DNA of 64,000 nucleotides from VYFG01 sp965204165 (GTDB taxonomy: Bacteria > Pseudomonadota > Gammaproteobacteria > Arenicellales > Poriferihabitantaceae): NCBI GenBank assembly GCA_965204165.1, contig OZ241969.1:3348001-3412000 (forward strand), read 5' to 3'. Position 1 is the stretch's first letter. Each line of letters starts with the position of its first letter. The position numbers were made by a program, and so were the translations under genes. A model generated the notes under the pieces. That model was not told the origin of the DNA. It saw nothing but the letters and a program-made list of their open reading frames with translations, and did not search any database. Shown in pieces: positions 7,975 through 16,802 of the stretch.

Positions 7975-9042
7975 TCAGGCTTCTATCTTGGCATCCGCGG
8001 CGGGTTCACCGGCCATGCCCGCAGTGGGGGAAGCGCCGTTTCCGCCGGATTTCAGCAGGCCCTTGCGTCCCCGGATGGCCTTCTCGATTTCATCCGATAT
8101 GCCCGGATTTTCCTTCAGAAACTCCCGTACGTTGTCCCGTCCCTGGCCGATACGCTCGCCATTGTAGCTGTACCAGGCACCGGACTTCTCCACGATGTCC
8201 GTTTCCACGCCCAGATCAATCAGTTCCCCCTGCTTCGAAATGCCCTCATTGTAGAGAATGTCGAATTCCGTCTGCCGGAACGGCGGGGCCACCTTGTTCT
8301 TGATGACCTTCACCCGAGTCTGGTTGCCCAGAACCTCGTCGCCCTTCTTGATGGCTCCGATTCTCCGTATGTCCAGGCGGACCGAGGAGTAGAACTTGAG
8401 AGCGTTGCCTCCGGTGGTGGTTTCCGGATTGCCGAACATGACACCGATCTTCATCCGGATCTGGTTAATGAAGATCACCATGGTGTTGGACTTCTTGATG
8501 TTCGCCGTGAGCTTGCGCAGCGCCTGGGACATCAGTCGCGCCTGCAATCCCACATGGGAATCCCCCATCTCGCCTTCGATTTCGGCCTTGGGCGTCAGCG
8601 CAGCCACGGAATCGACAACGATGACGTCCACCGCGGCGGAACGAACCAGCATGTCGGCGATTTCCAGGGCCTGCTCCCCGGTATCCGGCTGGGACACCAG
8701 AAGTTCGTCGATGTTGACTCCCAGCCTCTCCGCGTAGGCGGGGTCCAGGGCATGCTCGGCATCGATGAACGCGGCGGTCCCCCCCAGCTTCTGGGCCTGG
8801 GCCACCACCGAGAGCGTCAGCGTCGTCTTGCCGGAGGATTCGGGCCCGTAGACCTCGATGACCCGCCCCCTTGGCAATCCCCCTATTCCGAGAGCGATGT
8901 CCAGCCCAAGAGAGCCGGTCGAATAGCACTGGATATCCTGGGCGACCGTGGAATCCCCGAGACGCATCACGGAACCCTTGCCGAACTGGCGGTCAATCTG
9001 ACCCAGCGCTGCATCCAGCGCCTTACGCTTGTTTTCATCCAT
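7975..9042 (-). CDS. recA: Recombinase RecA
   Basis: Central recombinase and SOS co-protease. The protein of 355 residues starts MDENKRKALDAALGQID; an upstream ATG at 9102 is in frame, but the extra 20 residues do not belong to the family and overlap the promoter region. The Walker A GPESSGKTTLTL, the Walker B segment VIVVDSVAALTPKAEIEGEMGD, loop L2 NQIRMKIGVMFGNPETTTGG and the C-terminal acid/Gly-rich tail are all present. A palindromic operator candidate and promoter lie 64-110 bases upstream. It is followed by recX and alaS. Confidence 0.98.
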   Translation of the reverse strand: MDENKRKALDAALGQIDRQFGKGSVMRLGDSTVAQDIQCYSTGSLGLDIALGIGGLPRGRVIEVYGPESSGKTTLTLSVVAQAQKLGGTAAFIDAEHALDPAYAERLGVNIDELLVSQPDTGEQALEIADMLVRSAAVDVIVVDSVAALTPKAEIEGEMGDSHVGLQARLMSQALRKLTANIKKSNTMVIFINQIRMKIGVMFGNPETTTGGNALKFYSSVRLDIRRIGAIKKGDEVLGNQTRVKVIKNKVAPPFRQTEFDILYNEGISKQGELIDLGVETDIVEKSGAWYSYNGERIGQGRDNVREFLKENPGISDEIEKAIRGRKGLLKSGGNGASPTAGMAGEPAADAKIEA

Positions 9043-9105
9043 CAATGATCTTTCCCATGTGGAGTAATTCGGATTTGACGAAGGCACCGCATGGCGCGGC
9101 ACCCT

Positions 9106-9125
9106 TGTTCTCTAAATTGAGAACA
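9106..9125. promoter_or_regulatory. Palindromic operator candidate (LexA-type) upstream of recA
   Basis: TGTTCTC-TAAATT-GAGAACA has perfect 7-bp arms around a 6-bp spacer. It overlaps the predicted recA -10 box and start site, where a repressor would block transcription. It is not the E. coli SOS box (CTG-N10-CAG). Its GTTC...GAAC halves recall non-enteric LexA sites, so this lineage may use a variant LexA. Position and symmetry are observed; the LexA role is inferred. Confidence 0.55.
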
Positions 9126-9151
9126 TACCAGATTTTCGCCCGGCAATGCAA
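9122..9151 (-). promoter_or_regulatory. recA promoter
   Basis: On the minus strand TTGCAT (-35, at 9146-9151) and TATGTT (-10, at 9122-9127) are separated by 18 bases. This predicts transcription starting near 9115, inside the palindromic operator and about 70 bases before the recA ATG. Confidence 0.5.
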
Positions 9152-9201
9152 GCCTACGGGGCCGGTTTCGGGCCGGGGGGCACTGAAGGGAATGGATTTG
9201 G

Positions 9202-9693
9202 TCACAGATCCCGGGGTCTGACCAGGTGCAGAAGCTGCGGCGGACCGGTTTCCGGCCACTCCAACACCGCCACCGCGGCCGTGGGCATGAGCTTGCCGTC
9301 CGGGGGCACCTGCAGATCCGGACAGAACTCCAGCAGCGTCGTCTCCATGCCGGGGTTGTGCCCCACCACCATCAGCGTGCCATCGCCGGGCAGATAGTCT
9401 TCCACGACCCCGGTGATCTCCCCTTCGCTGGCATGGTACAGCTCTCCCAGATAATGCAGGTCAGCCATGGAAAGTCCGAGTTCCATACCAACCAGTTCCA
9501 GCGTCTGCCTGGTTCGCAGGGCACTGGAACAGCAGACCACGTCCGGGGTCAGCGCATTGAGATGGAGCCATCGGCCCACCCGTGGAGCGTCCCGTCGGCC
9601 GCGGTTGTTGAGCGGGCGGTCAAAATCCGTCGCCGCGCCGCTGTACCAGTCGGATTTGGCATGCCGTAACAGAATCAGTCGTCGTGTCGCCAT
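9202..9693 (-). CDS. sixA: SixA-like histidine phosphatase
   Basis: A 163-residue member of the histidine phosphatase (phosphoglycerate-mutase-like) superfamily. The catalytic RHG-type motif reads LILLRHAKSDW at residues 6-16, with the phosphate-binding Arg in SSALRTRQTLELV near 56-68 and the second catalytic His in MVVGHNPGMETTLLEF near 107-122. The RHAKS form is typical of SixA, which removes phosphate from phospho-His on HPt domains in E. coli; other members act on different substrates, so the target here is open. It is divergent from the methyltransferase gene with 56 bases between starts. Confidence 0.8.
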   Translation of the reverse strand: MATRRLILLRHAKSDWYSGAATDFDRPLNNRGRRDAPRVGRWLHLNALTPDVVCCSSALRTRQTLELVGMELGLSMADLHYLGELYHASEGEITGVVEDYLPGDGTLMVVGHNPGMETTLLEFCPDLQVPPDGKLMPTAAVAVLEWPETGPPQLLHLVRPRDL

Positions 9694-9749
9694 GCTTTCG
9701 AACCGTCAGTACAATACGCGCTCCATTGTAACCGGTTAGCAGAATCCAG

Positions 9750-10574
9750 ATGGGGAAAAAAGATCTCACTCCGCGAAAGGGAACCATCGCCTACACCGCG
9801 GACAGATACGCCTGTTACGAGGAAGCGGTCCAGTGTGTCGAATCGGAGATCGATTTTGTCGACGACACCTACAACACCATTCGGGGACGGCGGGCCAGGT
9901 TCCTCCGCGAAGATTTCTGCGGCACGGGAAACACCAGCTGCGAGTGGGTTCGCCGCAGGAAATCCAATCTCGCCACCGGTCTTGATCTGGACCAGTGTGT
10001 TCTCGACTGGGGTCTGAAGAACAAGGTGGGGAGTCTGAGCGCAGAGCAGCGCAGCCGGGTCACCCTTCTCCAGCAGGACGTCATGGAGGCGGTCTGCGAT
10101 CCCGCTGACGTGATTCTTGCCATGAATTTCAGCTATCAGCTGTTCAAGACCCGCGACCGGCTACGCGAGTATTTCCGCAAGGCCCGCGAGGGACTCAGGG
10201 ACGACGGCATACTGTTCATTGATTCCTACGGCGGCCATGATTCCTACAAGGAGGTCAAGGAAAAGACCAAACACAAAAATTTCACCTACTACTGGCATCA
10301 GAAGAAGTTCAATCCCATCACGGGGGACATGCTGTGCCATATCCATTTCCGCTTCAGGGACAGGTCCTGGCTGAGGAATGCCTTCACCTATGACTGGCGC
10401 ATGTGGACCCTGCCGGAACTGCAGGAAATCCTGTCCGAAGCCGGCTTCAGCAGGGTGCAGGTGTACTGGGAAGGCACGGATGAGGAGACCGGTGAGGGAA
10501 ACGGTGAATATTTCCCCACCAGCCGGGGAGAGGACGACCCGAGCTGGATCGTCTATGTCGTCAGCGAGAAATGA
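9750..10574 (+). CDS. Class I SAM-dependent methyltransferase
   Basis: A 274-residue soluble protein. The SAM-binding motif I is LREDFCGTGNTSCEW near residues 53-67, with an acidic residue ending strand 2 (ATGLDLDQCVLDW near 76-88), motif II-like VILAMNFSYQLF near 120-131 and a later strand DGILFIDSYGGHDS. The last third has a conserved-looking FRFRDRSWLRNAFTYDWRMWTLPELQEIL typical of small-molecule or protein methyltransferases of unknown substrate. No neighbour suggests a pathway. I recognise the fold but not the specific function. Confidence 0.75.
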   Translation: MGKKDLTPRKGTIAYTADRYACYEEAVQCVESEIDFVDDTYNTIRGRRARFLREDFCGTGNTSCEWVRRRKSNLATGLDLDQCVLDWGLKNKVGSLSAEQRSRVTLLQQDVMEAVCDPADVILAMNFSYQLFKTRDRLREYFRKAREGLRDDGILFIDSYGGHDSYKEVKEKTKHKNFTYYWHQKKFNPITGDMLCHIHFRFRDRSWLRNAFTYDWRMWTLPELQEILSEAGFSRVQVYWEGTDEETGEGNGEYFPTSRGEDDPSWIVYVVSEK

Positions 10575-10619
10575 CCGGCCCGCTTCACCGACAGCGAAAG
10601 CCCGTCCCGGAATTCCGCG

Positions 10620-11120
10620 TCACAGGCTGATACGGTACAGGGGAAGGCTTCGCCCGGGAATTTCGGGCACGGGCCGCTCACCGACCGGCTCTGCCCCCAT
10701 GGTGTCGTAGAAACCGGCCGCGAACGGATCGGACTCGAGCGTGAGTTCCCGCGCTCCCTCCTCCCGCGCCATCCGGATGGCCAGCCGCAGCAACGCGCTT
10801 CCGACGCCCCTTCCCATCCAGTCAGGGTGCACGAACAGGGCATCCAGTTCCGGCTTTTCCCGGGCCTGCCAGTTCAGCAGATGGAACCCTGCAACGACTC
10901 GGTTCCGGTCCGCCAGCAGCTGACCCCGGATCCCGGGCGCCCGAAGGTCCGATTCAGACCATCGAAGCTCGGCACGGACCTTCGCCATGAACGCCCGGTC
11001 ATAGCCCCAGACCTTCTTCGAGCGGAACGCCAGGTCCGACAACGCACGGGCATCCGAGGCACACACATCGCGCAGGCAGAGCACTTCGCCTGCCGGAAGG
11101 GCGATCTCAGTCGCCGTCAC
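10620..11120 (-). CDS. GNAT-family N-acetyltransferase
   Basis: A 166-residue acetyl-CoA-dependent acyltransferase. The start is taken as the GTG at 11118-11120, which overlaps the cupin stop and begins VTATEIALPAGEVLCLRDV; the frame is open further upstream but only as a shadow of the cupin. The acetyl-CoA loop is WMGRGVGSALLRLAIRMARE (residues about 98-117), followed by LTLESDPFAAGFYDTMGAE, a standard GNAT C-terminal strand and helix. Translational coupling to the cupin suggests a shared operon at the end of the demethylation block. The acceptor substrate is not predictable from sequence. Confidence 0.75.
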   Translation of the reverse strand: MTATEIALPAGEVLCLRDVCASDARALSDLAFRSKKVWGYDRAFMAKVRAELRWSESDLRAPGIRGQLLADRNRVVAGFHLLNWQAREKPELDALFVHPDWMGRGVGSALLRLAIRMAREEGARELTLESDPFAAGFYDTMGAEPVGERPVPEIPGRSLPLYRISL

Positions 11121-11478
11121 CGCCCGGATGCGGCGTGTACACAACCAGAAGCAGGGCGCCGTCACGGCTCGCGGCGCTGTGCATCGCGCCCGGCGCCCGC
11201 ACGACAAAATCTCCGGCCCGGTAGGTATGTTCTCCGTCGTCGAATTCCCCTTCCAGCACGTATACCTGCTCCAGCAGCGTGTGGGCATGCGGCCCGACAC
11301 ATGCTCCCGGTACCATCTTCATGAGCTGGGTACGCATACCCGTACCGGGATCGTGCAGCAGTTCCTTGTAGGGGAAGCCGTCGCCGTGGTCGGTCCAGTC
11401 GATACCCTCGGAAGCCACCCCCACCGAGTCCGCCGCGGGCACTGGCGCGGCGGCGTCCGTCAACACGGTGCCTCCCAT
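11107..11478 (-). CDS. Small single-domain cupin
   Basis: A 123-residue cupin. The metal-binding motif 1 appears as GPHAHTLLEQVYVLEGEF (His, His, Gln/Glu pattern near 60-77) and motif 2 as GDFVVRAPGAMHSAAS near 88-103. Small stand-alone cupins of this kind are often dioxygenases, isomerases or ligand sensors; the sequence does not tell which. It starts 10 bases after the flavoprotein stop and ends overlapping the GNAT start, so the four minus-strand genes from 15532 to 10620 form one likely operon. Confidence 0.75.
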   Translation of the reverse strand: MGGTVLTDAAAPVPAADSVGVASEGIDWTDHGDGFPYKELLHDPGTGMRTQLMKMVPGACVGPHAHTLLEQVYVLEGEFDDGEHTYRAGDFVVRAPGAMHSAASRDGALLLVVYTPHPGGDGD

Positions 11479-11487
11479 TTCCGCGCC

Positions 11488-13938
11488 CTAGGCCCGGGGT
11501 CGTTCCGAGGCCGGATCCCAGACCGGCGTGTCCAGCACGGTGATGCGCCGTATCTCGCCGAGCAACTGGACCTGCATGCCGGTTCCAGGTTCGGTGTACT
11601 GCGCAGGCACATAACCGAATCCTAGGCTCTTCCCGGTCGCATGGCCAAAGCCGCCGGAAGTGGTGATGCCGATCACCCGGTCACCGTCAAGCATCGGCTC
11701 ACCACCCGCCACGTCGTTGTCTCCGGCCTCCACCTCGAAATACACGACCTGGATCTCCGGCCCCTGCTCCCTGATCTTCAGGACGGCATCCCGGCCGGTG
11801 AAATCACCCTTGTCCTCCCTGAAAAACCGCTCCACTCCCGCTTCCACGGGACTGATCTCGTTGGTGAGTTCGGCGCCCCAGCCCTTGTAGGCCTTCTCGA
11901 TGCGCAAGGAATTCACCGCATAGGTCCCGAAATTGGCGATGCCGAACGCCCCGCCGGCTTCCCAGACCGCATCGTATACCGCCAACAGCCGGTTCATGGG
12001 GCAGTGGAGTTCCCATCCGAGTTCACCCACGTAATTGACACGCAATGCGCGCACGGCCACACCCGCCACGTCGATTTCGCGGCCCGTCAGCCAGGGGAAT
12101 GCCGCGTTGGAAAGGTCCGCGTCGGTTACGCCGGCGAGCACTTCCCTGGCGCGCGGACCCGCAAGCACCAGAACACCCCATTCATCGGTGATGTTCCTGA
12201 TTTCCACGTCCTCTTCCGGCTGCACGGCCTGGCCGAGAATCGCCAGGTCCCGTTCCTCGCAGTTGGCGCCGGAGAGCACATAGTACCGATCGTCCCCCAG
12301 CCGGCACACCGTGGATTCCCCGTTCAGTCTGCCCTCCCCGGACAGATAGTGGGTCAGCACCAGGCCGCCGGTCTTCCTCGGCATCCTGTTGGCGCTGCAC
12401 CGGTTCAGCATGGCCTCGGCATCCGGGCCGGTCACCTCGTACTTGGCGAAGCTGGAAAGGTCGAGCACGCCAACCCGCTCCCGCACCGCCCGGCATTCCT
12501 CCGCCACCACATCGAACACGTTGTTGTGCCGGAAGCCGACCTCCTCCTCGCGGCCATCGGGAGAAAACCACTTGGGCCGCTCCCAGCCGTTCAGTTCACC
12601 GAAAACACCGCCCTGGGCGGTCAGACGGTCATACAGCGGCGTGGTCCGGACCTCGCGGCCTGCGGGGCGCTCCTCTCCCGGCAGGTGCAGCTTGTACATG
12701 TGCTCGTAGTCCTCGTGGGACTTGGCCTTGGTATAGTCACCGGGAGCGAAGTCGCTGAAACGGCGGGGGTCCACGCCGGCCATGTTGATTTCGGCGTCGC
12801 CGTAGATCATCCACTGGGACAGGTACTTGCCGGAACCGGCGCCCGCCGCGATGCCGATCGAGGCGCCGTTGCAATGCCAGAAGTTTCTCAGCCCCGCGGC
12901 GGGACCGAGAAACGGATTGCTGTCGGGGGTATGCGGGATGGCGCCGCAGACAACCCGCCGGATCCCGAGTTCCCTCCACATGGGCACCCGTTCCATCACC
13001 CGCTCGACGAACGGCATGATGTTGTCCAGGTCCGGTTCGAACAGTTCATTCTCGGAATCCCATTCAGGCCAACCCCCCCGGTGGGTCCAGCATTCCTGGG
13101 AATTCTCCATTTCATAGATGCCGATCAGGGCGGATTTCTGTTCCTGACGGTAGTACGAGGAGGGATACGGATCCCTGATCACGGGCATTTCGGAATCGCT
13201 TTCAAGGAAAGTCTGGACCGCATCGGTGACGATGTAGGTGTGCTTCATGTTGATCATGGGTATATCCGTTCCCACCATCTGCGACACCTGCCGCGCATAG
13301 CAGCCGGCAGCGTTCACCACGTGTTCGGCGATGACGGTGCCCTGCTCGGTCACGACCTCCCAGTCCCCCGAAGGTCTCGGGTTGATGTCCAGCACCCGGT
13401 TGTTGGTGACAATGGTCGCCCCGAACCGGCGCGCCCCCTTGGCCATGGCATTGCAGACCCCCGCCGGGTCGACGTGGCCGTCGTTCAGGGTCCAGGCTCC
13501 GGCAAGCACGCCGTCGATGTTGGCGTAGGGCACCAGTTGCCTGATCTTGGCCGGATCGATGATTTCGCATTCAAAGCCGATCAGCCTGCCCACCGCGGCC
13601 ACCCGGTGAAACCATTCCACCTCCGCCGGTTGCAGCGCATAGCGAATCCCGCCGCAGCCGTGCCAACTGACGTACTGGCCCGTGAGTTCCTCCAGCTTCG
13701 GATACAGCTTGACCCCGTGGTCATGGATTTTCGCCATGTTGTAATCGGCGATGAAGCTCGGGCACTGACCCGCCGCATGCCAGGTGGAACCGGACGTGAG
13801 TTCCCCTTTCTCGATCAGCAGGCTGTCGGTCCAGCCTTCCTCCGCCAGGTGATAGAGCAGGCTGGCCCCCATCATACCGCCGCCCACGATCACGACCCTG
13901 GCCTGCGATGGCAATTTGCCGTTTTTGTTCTGTGACAT
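11488..13938 (-). CDS. Dimethylglycine/sarcosine dehydrogenase-like flavoprotein with GcvT domain
   Basis: An 816-residue two-part enzyme. The N-terminal half is a DAO-type FAD domain with ARVVIVGGGMMGASLLYHL (dinucleotide fold, residues 13-31) and SGSTWHAAG near 47-55, whose His is the covalent flavin site in dimethylglycine dehydrogenase. The C-terminal half is GcvT-like (folate-binding aminomethyltransferase), for example GLVLTHYLSGEGRLNGEST and NEISPVEAGVERFFREDKGDF. Family enzymes oxidatively remove a methyl group from dimethylglycine or sarcosine and pass formaldehyde to tetrahydrofolate. It lies 22 bases after an MttB-family gene, pointing to degradation of a methylated amine. The exact substrate is unknown. 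Confidence 0.85.
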   Translation of the reverse strand: MSQNKNGKLPSQARVVIVGGGMMGASLLYHLAEEGWTDSLLIEKGELTSGSTWHAAGQCPSFIADYNMAKIHDHGVKLYPKLEELTGQYVSWHGCGGIRYALQPAEVEWFHRVAAVGRLIGFECEIIDPAKIRQLVPYANIDGVLAGAWTLNDGHVDPAGVCNAMAKGARRFGATIVTNNRVLDINPRPSGDWEVVTEQGTVIAEHVVNAAGCYARQVSQMVGTDIPMINMKHTYIVTDAVQTFLESDSEMPVIRDPYPSSYYRQEQKSALIGIYEMENSQECWTHRGGWPEWDSENELFEPDLDNIMPFVERVMERVPMWRELGIRRVVCGAIPHTPDSNPFLGPAAGLRNFWHCNGASIGIAAGAGSGKYLSQWMIYGDAEINMAGVDPRRFSDFAPGDYTKAKSHEDYEHMYKLHLPGEERPAGREVRTTPLYDRLTAQGGVFGELNGWERPKWFSPDGREEEVGFRHNNVFDVVAEECRAVRERVGVLDLSSFAKYEVTGPDAEAMLNRCSANRMPRKTGGLVLTHYLSGEGRLNGESTVCRLGDDRYYVLSGANCEERDLAILGQAVQPEEDVEIRNITDEWGVLVLAGPRAREVLAGVTDADLSNAAFPWLTGREIDVAGVAVRALRVNYVGELGWELHCPMNRLLAVYDAVWEAGGAFGIANFGTYAVNSLRIEKAYKGWGAELTNEISPVEAGVERFFREDKGDFTGRDAVLKIREQGPEIQVVYFEVEAGDNDVAGGEPMLDGDRVIGITTSGGFGHATGKSLGFGYVPAQYTEPGTGMQVQLLGEIRRITVLDTPVWDPASERPRA

Positions 13939-13960
13939 GTCGAAGATTCAGTTATTGTGG

Positions 13961-15532
13961 TCAGCCATCCGGCCTCATCTGCTCCCGCGGGATCATGATG
14001 TCGAACTGCTCCCGGATTCTCTGATCCACAACGTCCGGGATGTGCGTGGGGAAATGGGTTTCCAGGATCTCCCGGGTCCGTCGGCGCGCCCTCATCTCGA
14101 CGGTTTCGGCACCGGAACTGATCCACTCCGCCGGCGCCAGGCGGTCTCCCAGGTCGGGATAGACGTAGTCCCGCTGCATCCGGGACAGGGTCGCAACATG
14201 GCCGAGAAAATGCTCGGGTCCATTCACGCACACGTCACGGATGGTTTCCAGGGCCATGTTGTCGTCGTCGACCTCCACACCACGTATCGTACGGTTGATG
14301 GCACCCATCATATCATTGTCGATGGTGCAGCCCTCGAAACTGAAACCCAGGAGGCTGGCCTGCATCCCGGCGGATTCGTAGATCATGTTGGCGCCGCTGT
14401 GGCCGGCGAGCGTCAGCGTATAGGCTTTCTCGTAACCCGACTGGGCGTCGGGAATCTTGGAGTCCGCCATGCCCGCGGCGATGCCCGAGGGCAGGTCGTA
14501 GTAGCGGCCCATCTGCCCGCAGGCCGCCATCAGGACCGCCTGCTCACCACTGCCGCCGCTCATGGCCCCGGTACGCAGGTCGGACACGAAGGGCCAGGGG
14601 CCACAGATACAGGGATGTTTCGGTACGATCGCATTCGCGTAAACCAGCGCGCCCAGCACCTCGGCCCATTCCTGCACCACGGATCCCGCCAGGGAGGCGG
14701 GGCTGGTGGCCCCGGCCTGGCCCGCGGCCAGCAGCAGGACCGGCATCCCTCCGCGGATGCAGACCTCCATCACCCGGCAGGCATCCTCGGCAAAGCGCAT
14801 CGGCGGCACCACGAAGCAGCATGACAGGCTCGCGAACGGCCGGGCACGCCAACGGTCCTCCCCGCCGGCCACTTCGTGCAGCAACCTGAGGCCCTCCTCG
14901 GCATGGGCCGGGTCCACGTAACTGACACCGCAATGCTTGGTGGTCCCGGCGACGGATGCATAGGTGGTGTTCAGGTCCATGGCGCGCGGCTCCTCAATGT
15001 CCCGGGCAACCATGCAGCGCTGGAAAAAATGCAGGTGCTCGAGACTGTCCACCAGCCGGGCGGCATCATACAGGTCCTGCAGCGTGGATTCCCGGTAAAG
15101 ACCCTTGCCCGGGTATGCCTGATGGGATTTCCATTCATCCACGACATGGACCGCCGCGCCCGCGGTGCCGAAGTACACCCTTTTTCCGGACAGTTGGATG
15201 TCCCGGGAGGGTTCCTGGCCGTACAGGACGATGTCCCGGGCCGCGTTGGCGATCGTGTCCTCCACCAGTGACCGCGGGAACTTGAGCCGGCCGTCCCGGA
15301 AGATCCCGCCGACCGAAGTCACCGCCTCGATGCAACTCGGGATGCTGCGGGAGAATCCCACATCCTCCAGCAGGTCGAGAATGGTGTGGTGGATCCGGTC
15401 CAGATCGCCGGGTTCAAGGGGCAGGTACCGCCCGCCAATCAGCCCGGGCCGGACCGGTTTTTCCGATTCGGCCAGTGGTGCGGCACGCAAGGCCTTGCGT
15501 GCTTCCCTCCCTCCTGCTCTGCGACTCGCCAT
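13961..15532 (-). CDS. MttB-family (non-pyrrolysine) methyltransferase
   Basis: A 523-residue member of the trimethylamine methyltransferase (MttB) superfamily. The Arg/Lys-rich start (MASRRAGGREARKAL) and LDRIHHTILDLLEDVGF near 46-62 are typical. The barrel includes GTAGAAVHVVDEW, LNTTYASVAGTTKHCGVSYV and SGYEKAYTLTLAGHSGANMIYESAGM. There is no in-frame TAG, so pyrrolysine is absent; such members (for example MtgB) demethylate glycine betaine or related quaternary amines onto a corrinoid protein. No corrinoid-protein gene lies nearby. The downstream dimethylglycine-dehydrogenase-like gene suggests stepwise demethylation, or a different acceptor for the methyl group. Confidence 0.85.
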   Translation of the reverse strand: MASRRAGGREARKALRAAPLAESEKPVRPGLIGGRYLPLEPGDLDRIHHTILDLLEDVGFSRSIPSCIEAVTSVGGIFRDGRLKFPRSLVEDTIANAARDIVLYGQEPSRDIQLSGKRVYFGTAGAAVHVVDEWKSHQAYPGKGLYRESTLQDLYDAARLVDSLEHLHFFQRCMVARDIEEPRAMDLNTTYASVAGTTKHCGVSYVDPAHAEEGLRLLHEVAGGEDRWRARPFASLSCCFVVPPMRFAEDACRVMEVCIRGGMPVLLLAAGQAGATSPASLAGSVVQEWAEVLGALVYANAIVPKHPCICGPWPFVSDLRTGAMSGGSGEQAVLMAACGQMGRYYDLPSGIAAGMADSKIPDAQSGYEKAYTLTLAGHSGANMIYESAGMQASLLGFSFEGCTIDNDMMGAINRTIRGVEVDDDNMALETIRDVCVNGPEHFLGHVATLSRMQRDYVYPDLGDRLAPAEWISSGAETVEMRARRRTREILETHFPTHIPDVVDQRIREQFDIMIPREQMRPDG

Positions 15533-15656
15533 CGTTGTAATGCCCGTTTGGTGGACGAAACCGGAAATTATGGGACAGGCAGGTGCGTGACGCCTTTGGG
15601 ATTACGACCGCAAGTTTCCCAATGGCGAATCGACCGCCCACCGCCGGGTTGCGGGA

Positions 15657-16634
15657 CTACCGCTCCTTGCGGGATTCCCTGGGTGTTACCCCGAAACTCG
15701 AGTAGTACCGGCTGCTGAAATGGCCGGCGGACTTGAATCCGCAGGCGATCGCCACATCGATGATCTTCATGGTGCTGTTTTCCAGCATCCTGCGGGCTGT
15801 TTCCAGCCTGAGAGCCAGGTAATACCGTGCCGGGGTGGTATTGAGATAGCGCCGGAACAACCGCTCCAGCTGGCGCTTCGATATCCCCACCAGACCGGCC
15901 AGTTCGGCGGGTGTCAGTGGCTGCTCGATGTTGGCCTCGATCAGTTCGATGCACTCGATCAGGTCGGGATGGGTCACCCCGGTTCTCGACCTGATGTCCA
16001 TGCGCTGGGGTTCCCATCCGTGGCGGATGTGGGGATGGATCATGCTGTCCGACACCGATGCCGCCAGTTCATGTCCATGGTGCTGCTCGATGACGTACAG
16101 CATCATGTCCATGGAGGCCGCGCCACCGGAGCAGGTCAGGCGCCGCTGGTCCACTTCGTACACCTCCATGGAGACCTTGTGTTGCGGCCATGTCTCCTTG
16201 AACTGCGCCATGCTTTCCCAGTGGGTGGTGCATTGCAGCCCGTCCAGAATTCCCGCATCGGCCAGCAGATGACAGCCGGTCTCGAGTCCGGCAACCACCG
16301 TTCCCTTTTCCACCTCCTCGCGCAGCCAGTCCAGCACCAGGGGTTTGTTCAACCTTTCCGGATAGAATGGCCCCAACACCACCAGCAGGGAAAAATCGTC
16401 CTTCGGGGGCACCGAATGGTCGGCCCGCAGCATCATGCCGTTGGATGCACAGACGGTCTCCCCGTTATCGCTGACGGTGCGCCACTGGTACAGGCGCCGC
16501 TTGGACAGGCGGTTCGCTATCCTGAGCGGCTCCATGGCGGAGATGAGGGGAAGCATGCTGAATGAGTCCGGGAGGTAGAAACCGATGTTGCGTTCGGCGC
16601 CATCGATGACCCGGCCATAATCAAGTCGTTCCAT
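15657..16634 (-). CDS. GlxA/GbdR-type AraC-family transcriptional regulator
   Basis: A 325-residue regulator with an N-terminal DJ-1/PfpI-like (amidotransferase-fold) sensing domain, including NIGFYLPDSFSMLPLISAMEPLRIAN and VVAGLETGCHLLADAGILDG, and a C-terminal AraC double helix-turn-helix (LTPAELAGLVGISKRQLERLFRRYL, then KIIDVAIACGFKSAGHFSSRYYSSFG). The start MERLDYGRVI is chosen because the frame upstream only mirrors the divergent gene. GbdR and CdhR, which control glycine betaine and carnitine use in Pseudomonas, share this architecture. Its place upstream of the MttB and dimethylglycine-dehydrogenase-like genes fits control of methylamine breakdown; a quaternary amine ligand is inferred. 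Confidence 0.8.
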   Translation of the reverse strand: MERLDYGRVIDGAERNIGFYLPDSFSMLPLISAMEPLRIANRLSKRRLYQWRTVSDNGETVCASNGMMLRADHSVPPKDDFSLLVVLGPFYPERLNKPLVLDWLREEVEKGTVVAGLETGCHLLADAGILDGLQCTTHWESMAQFKETWPQHKVSMEVYEVDQRRLTCSGGAASMDMMLYVIEQHHGHELAASVSDSMIHPHIRHGWEPQRMDIRSRTGVTHPDLIECIELIEANIEQPLTPAELAGLVGISKRQLERLFRRYLNTTPARYYLALRLETARRMLENSTMKIIDVAIACGFKSAGHFSSRYYSSFGVTPRESRKER

Positions 16635-16802
16635 TATCAGGACAACCAGACGAAATGCGCAGATGTGATGCGGTGGTATTATCTTGACATCAACAGGCGA
16701 TAACAAGACATCTACAACAAGAAATTGCACATATCTGGCCATGCAGAAAAATGACCGTTCGGACACCTGCCCCGGAGCCGGTGTCCGGCGCCGGACGGAA
16801 AC

